Source of the DNA: an uncultured Pseudomonadales bacterium
GTDB lineage: Bacteria; Pseudomonadota; Gammaproteobacteria; Pseudomonadales; Azotimanducaceae
Length of the DNA: 64,000 nucleotides
Assembly: GCA_951813295.1 (NCBI GenBank)
Contig: CATOTI010000002.1
Location: 3,482,522-3,546,521 of the forward strand
Reading direction: 5' to 3'
In this document: piece after piece, positions 44,370 through 54,919 of the stretch
Layout of the letters: every line of letters begins with the position of its first letter
Position numbering within the stretch: position 1 is the first letter of the stretch
The notes under the pieces: generated by a model
Seen by the model: only the letters and a program-made list of their open reading frames with translations
Told to the model about the DNA's origin: nothing
The model's database searches: none
Position numbers and translations under genes: made by a program

Positions 44370-45011
44370 ATGTCACATCTCAAGAAGATTGATCACGTTT
44401 CCTATGCGGTGAAGAAAGGCCATATCGAGAAGTGGGCGTGGTTCCACATCGAAGTCGAGGGCGGCAAGCTCATCAAGCGCATCGATGACGCGCGACCCGG
44501 CGATCCGGACAGCAGCATGAAGATCTGGTGCATCGACTACGGCGACTTCGGCATCGCGCTGATCGAAGGGATCGATCGTGCGAAGAAATCCCAAGTCACG
44601 AGTTTCGTCGAGCGCCATGGTGATCATTCCTGCCAGCATGTCGCCTACGATTGCCACAACCTCGACGGATTCCTCGATCACATGAAAACGCTCGGCGGGC
44701 ATCCGCGCGGCGACGTGCTGGTCCAGGACGACGGCTTCGGGGTCCTGAAACAGATGTTCGCGAAGGGCTATGCGTCGGGTCACGCGGGTGAGGCGACGTT
44801 TCCGGAGTACTGCGAACGACCGTCGGTCGATGACCATGGCGACGTCGAGATCACGTTCTCCAACAAAGCCGGCGGGACGTTCTACAAGCAAGTGCAGGGC
44901 GCGATCGAAGATGGTGACGAAGAGCCATTCTTCGACTTCAGTCACATGCCGACCGGATGGCAGGTCCCAGCCGAGCAGCCGAAGGACCACGCGGCGCCAG
45001 TTTCCGCCTGA
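44370..45011 (+). CDS. VOC-family protein, 4-hydroxyphenylpyruvate-dioxygenase-like
   Basis: 213 residues. IDHVSYAVKKGHIEKWAWF and CQHVAYDCHNLDGFLDHMK supply two His like those of 4-hydroxyphenylpyruvate dioxygenase, and TFPEYCERPSVDD lies where the Glu ligand region is expected. It is shorter than HPPD (about 350) and matches only one module-pair, so the reaction is uncertain. Divergent Lrp regulator upstream. ATG start. Confidence 0.7.
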   Translation: MSHLKKIDHVSYAVKKGHIEKWAWFHIEVEGGKLIKRIDDARPGDPDSSMKIWCIDYGDFGIALIEGIDRAKKSQVTSFVERHGDHSCQHVAYDCHNLDGFLDHMKTLGGHPRGDVLVQDDGFGVLKQMFAKGYASGHAGEATFPEYCERPSVDDHGDVEITFSNKAGGTFYKQVQGAIEDGDEEPFFDFSHMPTGWQVPAEQPKDHAAPVSA

Positions 45012-45065
45012 GGTTAGGTAAGCGCGGCGCGTTGGTGATCTTACTTCCGCGTCCTTAGCGCGGGC

Positions 45066-46298
45066 TCAGGCGAGTACGTTCATCGTGTCCAGATGAAGCG
45101 GTTCTCGGTCCCAGCTCAAGAAGTCGAGATCGACCTCGGTGTCGAATCCCGAGCGTGCGCCATCGATGGCCCGGGCAAGCAGGGAACCGACGGCCGGACC
45201 GAGTTTGAACCCGTGACCGCTGAAGCCGTTGGCCGCGAAGAGGCCGTCGACCGGTGTGGCCCCGACGAGCGGATGCATGTCGGCGCGATTGACGGTGTAG
45301 AGGCCACAGTAACTACCGATTCGAGTGTGATCGGAGAGGCTCGGGACACGATGCTTGAGCGCGTGCATCTTGATCATCTTGAAGTCGTTATCGGCGAATC
45401 GATCGTACTCGTCGGGGTTGGCGATGGTTTCCTGTTCATCCGCTTCGAGCGTGGAACCGGCTATGAGTTGGCCGACGCCTTGTGGGCGGAAGTACACGCC
45501 GGACGTGAAGTCGCCGCAGACCGGCATCCTTGCCGTCATTTCGGTCGGTACAGGCAGGTGCAGTACCTGGATACGCGTCGGTTCGAGAGGCCATCTCGCG
45601 GCGAACTCGAACGGTGCAAGCAACCGGTTGCACCATGGTCCGCTGGCGTTGAGAACAATGGCGCACGAAATCGATTCGCCACTCGCGAGCCGGACGCCTC
45701 TGACACCGGCGTCGTCGTGTTCGATCCTCTCGACGGTCGCTGAGAATCTGAGCTCGACGCCGGCGGCGTCGGTCAGCGCGGCCGTAAGATCGTCGAGTGC
45801 GTTTTGCGGATCCATGAAACCGCCACTTTCCTCACAAAGGAACGCGTCGGTAGGTTCGCAGACATGCGCCTTGCCGGTTTCGAAGTCCGGTGCGAGTTTG
45901 CAGGTACTCAGCGACGGGAAGCGCTCCGCGAACGTCGCGGCATCGAGCACGTTCGCCGGGATGCCGTGACGTTGTAGCCGTTGTGCGTCGCGTTGTGGTT
46001 CGTTGCCACCGATCCAGACCACGCCGACGTCGTTGAAGCGCGCTCGGGGTTCTTCGAGGCCGGTGAAATCCTGCCAGTGGCGGTAGATGTCGATACCGTC
46101 GCGGGCGAGGTTGATCATCTCTTGATAGGTATAGAGGTGCCGACACACCGCGGAAGACGCGCCGCTCGAGCCCGCGCCCGGCGCGGGGCTTTGCTCCAGC
46201 ACGGTGACCCGAACGCCCCCCGATCGGTGAAGTTGCATGGCCGTACAGAGACCCACGATCCCCGCGCCAATGATCACTATGTCCGTCGTGTGGCTCAT
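45066..46298 (-). CDS. FAD-dependent oxidoreductase of the DAO (sarcosine oxidase-like) family
   Basis: 410 residues. The Rossmann motif DIVIIGAGIVGLCTAMQLHR and GAGSSGASSAVCRHLY mark the DAO family, which oxidises secondary or D-amino acids. SYCGLYTVNRADMHPLVGAT and FAANGFSGHGFKLGPAVG form the flavin-facing C-terminal region. No partner subunit is nearby. Reads towards the HPPD-like gene. Confidence 0.85.
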   Translation of the reverse strand: MSHTTDIVIIGAGIVGLCTAMQLHRSGGVRVTVLEQSPAPGAGSSGASSAVCRHLYTYQEMINLARDGIDIYRHWQDFTGLEEPRARFNDVGVVWIGGNEPQRDAQRLQRHGIPANVLDAATFAERFPSLSTCKLAPDFETGKAHVCEPTDAFLCEESGGFMDPQNALDDLTAALTDAAGVELRFSATVERIEHDDAGVRGVRLASGESISCAIVLNASGPWCNRLLAPFEFAARWPLEPTRIQVLHLPVPTEMTARMPVCGDFTSGVYFRPQGVGQLIAGSTLEADEQETIANPDEYDRFADNDFKMIKMHALKHRVPSLSDHTRIGSYCGLYTVNRADMHPLVGATPVDGLFAANGFSGHGFKLGPAVGSLLARAIDGARSGFDTEVDLDFLSWDREPLHLDTMNVLA

Positions 46299-46332
46299 CG
46301 ATTTAGGACCAGCATGCCAGGAAACTGACAGG

Positions 46333-46449
46333 AGAGTGATCTCGTCAGCATGGGCCCGGGGCCTACTCGCGCGGGGCTATTCGGATGAGCAGATTCGAGG
46401 AAGACTCGGTGAGAACTTCCTGAAGCTCTTCGAGTCGATCTGTGGTTGA
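46333..46449 (+). pseudogene. C-terminal remnant of a membrane dipeptidase (M19)
   Basis: The frame reads WARGLLARGYSDEQIRGRLG, then ENFLKLFESICG and stop, which matches the C-terminus of the peptidase M19 family. No earlier part of the enzyme is present, so it is a truncated remnant. The serine hydrolase ATG is four bases downstream, suggesting an old operon. Confidence 0.55.
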
Positions 46450-46453
46450 TCCG

Positions 46454-47805
46454 ATGCTCCGATTTCTTCTGACAGCGGTACTCGTGCTGGGCGTCTACGC
46501 GGAGGCGGACGACATGGTTGATACGGCGAAGCTCGACGCCATCTTCAGCGCCTGGTCAGAGCCGGGTTCACCGGTGGCGCGGTCGCGGTCATCCGTGACG
46601 GTGAGGTGATCGCTACCCGCGGCTATGGGTTGGCACAGCTCGAATTCGACATCCCGGTAACCGGGGAGACGATCTTCCATGTCGCGTCGGTGTCGAAACA
46701 GTTCACGGCGTTTGCGGTGATCTTGCTGGCCGACGAGGGAATGCTCGGTCTCGATGACGAGATCCAGGGTCACCTGCCGTGGGTCAACCGCTTCGAGCAT
46801 CCGGTGACGATTCGCCACCTCATGAATCACACGAGCGGCATTCGTGATCAGTGGGAGTTGCTGGCGCTCGCGGGCTGGCGGCTCGACGACTTCATCACGA
46901 CCGAGGACGTTCGCCGGCTGATGAAGAAGCAGGTCGACCTCAACTTCGAGCCGGGCAGCGAGCACATGTACTCCAACATGGGCTATACGCTGCTCGGGGA
47001 GATCGCCCCAGCGGTGTCCGGTCGATCATTCGCGGATTTCACCCGGGAACGGATCTTCGACCCGCTCGGGATGTCGCGAACGCATTTCCACGACGACCAC
47101 CAACACGTTGTCCCGGGCCGTGCGTACTCGTATTTCTCCGACGCGGGCACGTGGAAGAATTTGGTGCTCTCTTACGCGAACGCGGGGGCGACGTCGCTCT
47201 TCACCACCGCGATCGACCTTCTCTTGTGGCTCGACAACTTCCGTACGCTCGCGGTGGGATCCGAAGAGGTCCGGCGCGAGATGATCAAAATACCGCGGAT
47301 CGGTGGGTGCGCCGGTGGTGGCGCCGGCTACGCCTCCGGGATATCGGTCGATGAGTACCGTGGTCAGGCGATCTGGAGTCACAGTGGCGGCGATGCCGGA
47401 TTTCGCTCGTTCGTCTCCTGGTTCCCCGAGGTCAACGTTGGCATCAGCGTCGTCTCGAACGTCGCCGCGACCAATGCCGGCGGGCTGGCGAGCGAGGTCG
47501 CCGACCTCGTGCTGGCGGATCGACTGGAACCGCGCGACGAAACCGCCCCGGAGGTGGCTACCGAGCCGGCGGAACCGCTCGGCGCTGATGCCGAAGGGCT
47601 CGTGGGCTGGTACTTCAGCCCGGAGCTCGACCGGTTGTTGGCGGTTGCGATCGCGGATGGCGAACTCGTGCTACGCCACCCGCGACACGGCGATCTGGCC
47701 TTCACGAAAGAGGCGGGTGATGACGTCTTCCGGGGCGCTTCGTTTTTCGCCAATGCACTCACGTTCGAGTTGGCGACGATGGTGTCGCGACGGCATTCCT
47801 CGTGA
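46454..47805 (+). CDS. Serine hydrolase (class C beta-lactamase/DD-peptidase-like), frameshifted
   Basis: A signal peptide (MLRFLLTAVLVLGVYAEA) starts at 46454. Near 46570-46580 the frame breaks and restarts as GAVAVIRDGEVIATRGYGLA. SVSK (in VASVSKQFTAFAV) is the catalytic SxxK, YSNMGYTLLGEI the YxN motif. Joined it is about 450 residues. The break has the geometry of a one-base deletion. Class C-like hydrolases include beta-lactamases, D-peptidases and esterases; this one is most likely a peptidase or esterase. Confidence 0.78.
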
Positions 47806-47851
47806 GCGGTGGACGCAATCGCAACCATCGATTCGATCGGGTCGACTTGCC

Positions 47852-48622
47852 TTAAGACGCCTGTAACGAAGAGAAATCGGGGTCGCGCTTCTCGGCGAAC
47901 GCGCGGAGTGCCTCGCGATTCGCTGGTCCGCCGGTGAGTGCGGCCAGACCGGCATTCTCCGCTCGCACGGCACGCTTCATCTCTTCGCGACGAGGGCCGA
48001 TGAGGAGTTCTTTCGTCTGACGCAGGGACGCCAGCGGCAATGCCGCGAGTTTGGCTGCTTCGGCGGTAACGCTTTGCATGAAGCCCTCGTCGTCGAAGAC
48101 CTCGAGCGCAAGCCCCATCGCCTGACAGCGCTCTGCCGACAGCCATTCCGACGAAAGTAATGTCCAGCTCGCGGCTTGGTGCCCCATGAGGCGCGGAAAG
48201 GTGTACGTGCTTGCGGCTTCGGCCGTGAGGCCCAGCGTCGAGAACGGACATCGAAAGCGCGCCGAGCGCGCCATGAACGTCATGTCCGCGAGCCCGCAGA
48301 TCGTACAACCGATGCCGACGCCGAGGCCGTTGGCCGCGACGATGAACGGTTTGGTGAAGTCGATGATCGCGAACAGCAGTCCCTCCAGACCGAATCTCGG
48401 TGTGGGCTGACTGGACGACATCGCTTTCAAGTCGGCGCCCGCCGAGAACGCGCGCCCGGCGCCGGTGAGCACCAGGACGCGTGCGGCGTCATCCGCTTCG
48501 ACCGCGAGGAACGCCTCGCAAAGCTCGTCCATCAATTCGCCGCAGAAGGCGTTCAAAGCGTCCGGCCGGTCGAGCGTGACCGTCGCGATGCCCTCGTTCG
48601 TCTCGACGCGTACCACTGCCAT
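47852..48622 (-). CDS. Enoyl-CoA hydratase/isomerase family protein
   Basis: 256 residues from the ATG at 48622 with AGGAGAATCCG upstream. The crotonase fold is shown by VTLDRPDALNAFCGELMDEL, the oxyanion loop GRAFSAGADLKAM and GLADMTFMARSARFRCPFST, followed by LGLTAEAAST where the catalytic Glu is expected. It acts on acyl-CoA. Divergent from the LLM gene with about 78 bp between starts. Confidence 0.88.
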   Translation of the reverse strand: MAVVRVETNEGIATVTLDRPDALNAFCGELMDELCEAFLAVEADDAARVLVLTGAGRAFSAGADLKAMSSSQPTPRFGLEGLLFAIIDFTKPFIVAANGLGVGIGCTICGLADMTFMARSARFRCPFSTLGLTAEAASTYTFPRLMGHQAASWTLLSSEWLSAERCQAMGLALEVFDDEGFMQSVTAEAAKLAALPLASLRQTKELLIGPRREEMKRAVRAENAGLAALTGGPANREALRAFAEKRDPDFSSLQAS

Positions 48623-48700
48623 CGGATTCTCCTCGTTTTGTGGCGTTATTCTGGTGGCGTTGCGGCAAGGACGCCAAACGGCCCAAAGGGAGACGACCAT

Positions 48701-49738
48701 ATGAAACTAGGCTTGATGCTCGGCTACTCGGGTGGTGCGCTGTCGATCGATGTCGAAAAGGTCCAGCTGGCCGAGAGGCTCGGTTACGACACCGTGTGGA
48801 CGGCCGAGGCGTATGGCTCCGACGCCCTCTCACCGCTCGCCTACCTCGCCGGCAAGACCGAGCGTATCCGGCTGGGCACGGCGGTGATTCAGCTCGCCGG
48901 CCGGACGCCCGCCAACGCCGCGATGACGATTGCGACGATCGATGCACTCGCGGGCGGTAACCGGGTCATCTGTGGCATCGGCGTCAGCGGACCGCAGATC
49001 GTCGAGGGTTGGTATGGGCAGCCGTGGGGCAGGCCGTACTACCGGCTCAAGGACTACGTCTCGATCATGCGCAAGATCTTCAAGCGCGAGGAACCCGTCG
49101 TTCACGACGGCAAGGAGATCTCGCTACCGTTCCTCGGCGAAGGCGCCATGGGCGTCGGCAAGCCGTTGAAGTCGATCCTGCACACGAATCCGGACATTCC
49201 GATCTGGCTCGGCACGGGAATGGAATCGACGGTGAAGCTGACGGCGGAAATCGCCGATGGCTGGCTACCGTTGGGGCTCGTCCCGGAGAACTACGACACG
49301 TATGTGCCCTGGATCGACGCCGGCCTCGAGAAAGGTGGCAAGACGATGAACGACTTCGAACGCCAGGGCATGGTCTCGGCGATCGTCACGGACGACGTGA
49401 AGGCCGGTCTCGATCGTATGAAGCCGGGCATTGCGCTCTATGTCGGTGGGATGGGCCACAAGAGCAAGAACTTCCACAAGGAAATGATGATCCGCCGCGG
49501 CTTCGGTGAGGCGGCCGAGCGGATTCAGGACCTCTATCTCGCCAAGCGTAAAGACGAGGCGACGAACGCCGTGCCTGATGAATTCGTCGACCAGGGCGCG
49601 CTGGTCGGCGATCGGCAACGGATCCAACGCCGCTTCCGTGATTGGGAGGATTCGGGCGTCACCGGCCTCACGATTTCAGGTGACGAGCAGGCGCTCCGCC
49701 TCCTCGCGGACGTCGCACGGCTGAACGTCGAACCCTAA
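48701..49738 (+). CDS. LLM-class F420/flavin-dependent oxidoreductase
   Basis: 345 residues from the ATG at 48701 preceded by AAAGGGAGA; frames upstream are not coding. The TIM-barrel luciferase-like fold is shown by MLGYSGGALSIDVEKVQLAE, ERIRLGTAVIQLAGRTPANA and NPDIPIWLGTGMESTVKL. This branch resembles F420-dependent enzymes, though gammaproteobacteria more often use FMN. Substrate unknown; divergent from the enoyl-CoA hydratase gene. Confidence 0.85.
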   Translation: MKLGLMLGYSGGALSIDVEKVQLAERLGYDTVWTAEAYGSDALSPLAYLAGKTERIRLGTAVIQLAGRTPANAAMTIATIDALAGGNRVICGIGVSGPQIVEGWYGQPWGRPYYRLKDYVSIMRKIFKREEPVVHDGKEISLPFLGEGAMGVGKPLKSILHTNPDIPIWLGTGMESTVKLTAEIADGWLPLGLVPENYDTYVPWIDAGLEKGGKTMNDFERQGMVSAIVTDDVKAGLDRMKPGIALYVGGMGHKSKNFHKEMMIRRGFGEAAERIQDLYLAKRKDEATNAVPDEFVDQGALVGDRQRIQRRFRDWEDSGVTGLTISGDEQALRLLADVARLNVEP

Positions 49739-49768
49739 TCTCGCGTGAGCGGCGTCAACGAACCGACG

Positions 49769-51597
49769 TCATTCGCGCCGCGGTCGTTGCCAGACGGGGC
49801 TCGAATACGCGCGCTCCTGAATCACGTCCGGACCCTCTGTTGCGCTCTCCATGCCGAGGGCGATCGCGTCGAGAAGTGAGTGCCGAGGCGTCGGGATCTC
49901 CAGCACCCGGACGTAGTAGAACGCGCGCTGGTGCGGATCGAACGATGGGTCCTGCCAGCGGTCGCAAGCGATTGAGCCCCGATGGAGTTGACGTACTGCC
50001 CCGTGGCTCGGTCGACGGTATCGCCGACCGGTGGCAGGACACCGTTGACGAGTTGTCGCTCGCCGGACCACACGATCTCGAAAATCGTCTCGTGCGTCGC
50101 GCCGCTCGCATCGATCCAGCCCTTGATCATCTGCACGCGATCGAGATTGCCGCTCGCCGGATCACGCAAGGCATCGATGTGGAAGATCGGTGGCGCCTCG
50201 CCGGCGTCGTATTCGCCACCCATGGCCGTCGTGCCGCCGTCCCCATGCTCGACGGTCATTTCGAGCCGAATCCGCGGGCCCGTCGTCGCGTAGACCTCGC
50301 GCCGTTTGAACGCGTCCATGATGGCGTCACGGTCGTTGTTCGCCGCCCACACGGCCGCGAGCCCACCCGCCTGCATCGTCCAACCGGTCGGGCCTTTGCC
50401 GAGCGCCAGGTTCTGTTTGCGTTCGGGAATCGAGTCGAACGCCATTTTGCCCCAGAAATTCGGCTCCTCCGCGGTCGCGAGACCGGTATGGCTGTCGGTC
50501 GAGCCGATCATCCCGAACTGATAGGGATTGACGCCGAGATCCCGTTCGAGGGCTAAGCCTTCCTTGAGGCCGGAACGTGCGAAGTCACCCGGGCCGACGA
50601 CGTATTGCTCCGTCCGCTCGCGCTGGTGATAGAAGGGATAGGGTTCGAAGCCCGCGAACGGATCATCGGGCGACAGTGAGGCGTGCGATTCCGAATCGCC
50701 CTTGATCTGCGTCACCTCGACGATGGGTTCCCAACGCGCGCTGGCCCGCGCGTAGTCGACGTCGATCGCGTCCCCGTTCAGACGCGTTCGAGCGAACATG
50801 AGATCTCTCGAGATGTTGGAGTTGTGCGGGATGGCGAGAAAGCGTGCGCCCGTTTTGGCTTCCGTGTCTTCGAGCCACGCCCAGAGGTCTGCCGGGTAGG
50901 GACTGTCGTTCGACCCGAACGGGCGAAAGTCTGCCGCCACGTCGGGTGTGGCATCGGTGACGACGACACGATGCAGGTTCGCTCCACCCGGATTCGAGCT
51001 CCATTCCCAACCGATCATCGTCGTGAACCGACCGGGCTCGTTGTAGCGATCCGCCGTCGCGAGCATGCGCTTCCAGGCGTTGTCGAGTGACACCGACGCG
51101 CCGGGAATCGCCGTCTCCCCGACGGCTTCGACCCAACCGCGCGCCGCGACGATGGGGTCGCTGATCTCGGGCAGGATGTCCGTGAAGAAAGCCTGACCTT
51201 CGCCTGAGTCGATCGCGTCGCGAATGGACCATTCGGAGTACATGTAGATGAGGCCGGTCAGAAATCCCGGATCGGGATCCTGGATCCCCTCTTCGTAGAT
51301 GTCCTTGATCCCGCCGTAGAACTCGGCGTGATCGGTCACCACCAGGAAGTCGAGCGGTCGACCGATTTGCACACGCGCTTTGGTGAAGGGGTGCAACACT
51401 GGCTCGCCACGCGCGAAGCGGTAGGCGGTCTCGGGATCGGCGCTCATGTTGCCGTTCAGGTATGCATCGAACGAGTCGGACGTGTGCAGATGGGTGTCGC
51501 CCCACAGCAGGACCTTCGCCTCGTCGTTTTGGGTCGTCTCTTCTGCGAGCCCCGTCAGTGCAACCGCCGCCACTCCGACTGCCATCCAGTACTTCAC
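49769..51597 (-). CDS. DUF3604 exported protein, frameshifted near the end
   Basis: A signal peptide (MAVGVAAVALTGLAEE) and the opening LLWGDTHLHTSDSFDAYLNG are typical of DUF3604, a PHP/metal-hydrolase-like family of unknown role. The main frame loses sense near 49970 (after GAQSLAT), and another frame gives WQDPSFDPHQRAFYYVRVLE to WQRPRRE at 49769. Joined length is about 608 residues, as usual. Near break GACCGCTGG; a one-base deletion would explain it. Confidence 0.85.
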
Positions 51598-51678
51598 GGG
51601 ACGCTCCCCGACGTTGCTCGATTTGCCGATCTTAGCCGCGTGTTAGCCTGATCTCCCACTTGAGGCGTGGCAAAACCC

Positions 51679-52644
51679 ATGCGTTTCATTCCGCTCGCTT
51701 TTCTCGTTGCTTTGCTCGGTTGCGGCCCGACGGCTGAGCCCGGACGGACGCAGTCGGATGCCGCGGTTCCGCTCAACGAAACACCGCGCACGGCCGCGCG
51801 CGTGCCACCCGTTTCGATTTCGGGGTCGTTTCGACACGTGATGCGATCGGAGACGATCGGTCAGGATTTCGTCATCGACGTCGTCCTGCCGTTGGCACCA
51901 AGTGACGCCAAATTACCCGCCGTCTACGTAACCGACGGCAATACGATGCTGCCGATCGCCGCGAACTCCGCACGTCTGCTGCAACTTGGTGGCGAGCTTC
52001 CACCGGCAATCTTCGTCGGGATCGGCTATCCGGCGACGAGTACGCAAGAAATCCTCTCTTTGCGGATGCGCGAACTGACCCCGACGGCGACGGTCACGGA
52101 AACCGGGGGTGAGGAACCCAGTGGCGGTGGTGCAGCGGCATTTCTCGACTTCATCGAAGAAGAAGTGAAGCCCTTCATCGAAGCAACTTATCCGGTCGAT
52201 CCGAGCGATTCGACGCTGGTCGGGGATTCGCTCGGCGGTCTCTTTACGCTCTACGCGCTCTTTAACCGCACCGCCGATTACCAACGCTACCTGGCCGGAA
52301 GCCCGTCGATCTGGTGGGACGGCGAAGTTCTCTTCGACGACGAAGCGGCTTATGCCGAGCGAGCGGACGACCTCGATGTCGACGTCTTCATTTCCGTCGG
52401 CTCACTCGAGGAGATGGGTGCCGCCGCCGATTCCAAGATGGTCACCAACACGAAAAGGATGGCGAGCGCGTTGCGTGAACGTGATTACGCCAACCTGCGG
52501 TTGACCGAACACATCTTCGATGGGGAGACCCACCTTTCAGTGATTCCGGCAACGTTCAGTCGGGGTCTTCGTGAAGTGTTTGCCCGCGATGTCGAGGCGA
52601 TGCGAGAAGCGCGCCAGCGCGAGATGGCAGACTCCGAAGAGTAA
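51679..52644 (+). CDS. Esterase D-like alpha/beta hydrolase lipoprotein
   Basis: 321 residues from the ATG at 51679; a GTG at 51667 is in frame but sits too close to the GAGG. The lipobox ALLGC gives a lipid-anchored protein. Ser in TLVGDSLGGLFTLYAL is the nucleophile of the PF00756-type esterase fold. Asp and His are likely in the C-terminal half (GETHLSVIPATFSRG). Relatives include trilactone and S-formylglutathione hydrolase types. Substrate unknown. Confidence 0.82.
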   Translation: MRFIPLAFLVALLGCGPTAEPGRTQSDAAVPLNETPRTAARVPPVSISGSFRHVMRSETIGQDFVIDVVLPLAPSDAKLPAVYVTDGNTMLPIAANSARLLQLGGELPPAIFVGIGYPATSTQEILSLRMRELTPTATVTETGGEEPSGGGAAAFLDFIEEEVKPFIEATYPVDPSDSTLVGDSLGGLFTLYALFNRTADYQRYLAGSPSIWWDGEVLFDDEAAYAERADDLDVDVFISVGSLEEMGAAADSKMVTNTKRMASALRERDYANLRLTEHIFDGETHLSVIPATFSRGLREVFARDVEAMREARQREMADSEE

Positions 52645-52653
52645 GGCGCTGCG

Positions 52654-54393
52654 TCAGTTCGAAGCCCGTTCGTCGATCCAGCGCTCGATGTGGCGCTCGA
52701 GCACATCGAGCGGCACGGCGCCTTGTTCGAGCACGGCGTCGTGGAAGGCGCGTAGGTCGAATTTGTCTCCCAGGGTCTCTTCGGCGCGCTGACGTAATTC
52801 CTTGATCTTGAGTTCTCCCAGCTTGTAGGCGAGCGCCTGGCCGGGCCAGCCGATGTATCGATCGATCTCCGTCGTCACTTCGTGCAGCGGCAAGGCCGTG
52901 TGACGGGCGAGGTAGTCGATGGCGTCTTCACGCGTCCACCCGAACGCGTGAATGCCGGTATCGATGACCAGACGGCACGCTCGCCACATCTCGTAGCTCA
53001 ACCGCCCGAAGTCGCTTAGCGGATCCTCGTAGAAGCCGACCTCGAGGCCGAGCGATTCGGCGTAGAGCGCCCAGCCTTCGACGAAAGCAGTGACGCTGGC
53101 GGCGCTGCGAAAAGCGGGGAGACCTTCGATCTCTGCCTGCAACGCGAGTTGCAGGTGATGTCCTGGGACCGCTTCGTGGAAGGTCAGCGCTTCGAGGTTG
53201 TAGAACGGCCGCGTATGGAGGGCGTGGGTGTTTACCCAATAGGTGCCGGGCAACGTGGAGTCTCGGGGCGCCGAGACATATCGACCCGCCGTGTACTTCG
53301 GCGCGATGGAGGCCGGGACTGGCGCGACCGTGTAGGGCAAGCGGGGTAACCGGCCGAAGAGTTGCGGCAGCTTGCCGTCCATCGCTTTGGCGATGAACGC
53401 CGCTCGCTCCAGCAGGTCCTTCGCGGTTTTTGGGTAGAAGCTCCGTGTCTCGCGAAGGTGGGTGATGAAGGATCGGAGGTCCCCTTCGTGTCCGGCACGC
53501 CGCATGGCCGAATGCATGGCGGACTTGATCCTCTCGACCTCGCCGAGGCCTGTTTCGTGCACCGATTGAGCATCGACGTCGAGGCTCGTGTGCCGTTTGA
53601 TCTGCAAGGCATAGAAGCGCGCACCGTCAGGCAGTTCGCTGGCGCCGGGTGATTCACGCGTCGTGGGAACGTAGTGGTCGCGCATGAACACAAGGAACTC
53701 AGCGTACGCGGGGATGACCGTTTCCTGGATGACCGCGGCCGCGCGCTCCGACAGTGCCTGGCGCGCAGACGGCGTAATCGATCCTGGCAGGCTAGTGAGC
53801 GGTTCGTAGAAGACGCTGGCGGTGGGGTCGTCGACGAGATGGGTCGAGATCGTGTGGTCGAACCCATCGAGGATCACGCGTGGTTGTGAGAAGCCGCGGT
53901 CGAGCCCGCGGCGAAGGTTGGCAATCTGAGCCTCGAAATACGGTCCGATCGCGGCCAGCCGATCGAGATACGCTTCAACGTCCGCGCGATGCCGCAGCGG
54001 GATGCGCGACGGCAGCATCGCGATCGACGTATGGAATCCGCCCTCGGCGTTGATCGGCATCTCGAACGACCGGGCCTCGATACTCTCGATCTGAAAGCCG
54101 AGCCGCTGTTCGAACATTCGGTAGTTCGTGCGGTCGGTCGTCGTGAGCGACTGGAAGTCGAAGTCGTCGAGCTCGTCGAGGAACGCTCGAAAGGCAACGG
54201 CTCGTTTTTGCTGATCGGCCGGTGTGACGAGCGGTAGCCGGTCGCCGTAGTCGTGCACGCCCATCATGGTCGCGAGAACCGGTTCGGTTTCGAGTTCGAA
54301 CGCCCACGCGCGTTCGAAGAGATCCTGGAGGCGGTCGTTGGCCGCGGCAGTGGCCGTTAGAAAGGTGGCTGCGAGCAAAGCAACGAAACGCAT
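52654..54393 (-). CDS. DUF885 family exported metalloprotein (M32-related)
   Basis: 579 residues with a signal peptide (FVALLAATFLTATAAANDRL). FHEAVPGHHLQLALQAEIEG is the family metal motif (a variant of HExxH) and EGWALYAESLG a later conserved motif. The family is thought to contain zinc peptidases but biochemistry is sparse. The stop is 10 bp from the convergent esterase gene. Confidence 0.88.
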   Translation of the reverse strand: MRFVALLAATFLTATAAANDRLQDLFERAWAFELETEPVLATMMGVHDYGDRLPLVTPADQQKRAVAFRAFLDELDDFDFQSLTTTDRTNYRMFEQRLGFQIESIEARSFEMPINAEGGFHTSIAMLPSRIPLRHRADVEAYLDRLAAIGPYFEAQIANLRRGLDRGFSQPRVILDGFDHTISTHLVDDPTASVFYEPLTSLPGSITPSARQALSERAAAVIQETVIPAYAEFLVFMRDHYVPTTRESPGASELPDGARFYALQIKRHTSLDVDAQSVHETGLGEVERIKSAMHSAMRRAGHEGDLRSFITHLRETRSFYPKTAKDLLERAAFIAKAMDGKLPQLFGRLPRLPYTVAPVPASIAPKYTAGRYVSAPRDSTLPGTYWVNTHALHTRPFYNLEALTFHEAVPGHHLQLALQAEIEGLPAFRSAASVTAFVEGWALYAESLGLEVGFYEDPLSDFGRLSYEMWRACRLVIDTGIHAFGWTREDAIDYLARHTALPLHEVTTEIDRYIGWPGQALAYKLGELKIKELRQRAEETLGDKFDLRAFHDAVLEQGAVPLDVLERHIERWIDERASN

Positions 54394-54502
54394 GTTTTTC
54401 TCATCGCGCGAAAGCGGCCGCCGATCCTAAACGATCACTTTCGTCGATCGCTCCGCGAGACCAGAATCCGAGATGCATTTGTCATGGAAGGGGAGTCATC
54501 GA

Positions 54503-54919
54503 ATGCCGATGCAGATTTACCGCGCAGGGTCCCGCCCGTCGGGCAAGGGCCCTGAGGAATTCTTTACAGGTAACGTACGAATCGACCCGTTATTCGGGGC
54601 GGAGGAACCCGCGCGTGCGAGTGCCGCGCTCGTGACGTTTGAACCTGGCGCACGAAGCGCCTGGCACTATCATCCTTTGGGACAGCATCTGGTGGTTACC
54701 ACCGGTCGCGGCTGGACCCAGTGCTGGGAGGGACCGAAGAAGGCGATTCAGGCCGGCGACGTCGTGCATTGCGACTGCGGGCAGAGGCATTGGCACGGTG
54801 CGACCGACACGACGGCGATGAGCCACATCGCGATCCAGGAAGCGCTCGATGGTCAGGCGGTCGTCTGGCAGGAAAAGGTGTCCGACGAGCAGTACTTGTC
54901 CGAGGTCGAACCGGACTAG
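54503..54919 (+). CDS. Cupin-domain protein
   Basis: 138 residues from the ATG at 54503, with AAGGGGAG seven bases upstream. The cupin motif is [17 protein letters not shown], with two His and a third in [10 protein letters not shown]. The cupin resembles those found with carboxymuconolactone decarboxylase-like genes. Function unknown; possibly a metal-binding isomerase or dioxygenase-like protein. Its stop slightly overlaps the convergent ABC gene. Confidence 0.8.
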   Translation: MPMQIYRAGSRPSGKGPEEFFTGNVRIDPLFGAEEPARASAALVTFEPGARSAWHYHPLGQHLVVTTGRGWTQCWEGPKKAIQAGDVVHCDCGQRHWHGATDTTAMSHIAIQEALDGQAVVWQEKVSDEQYLSEVEPD

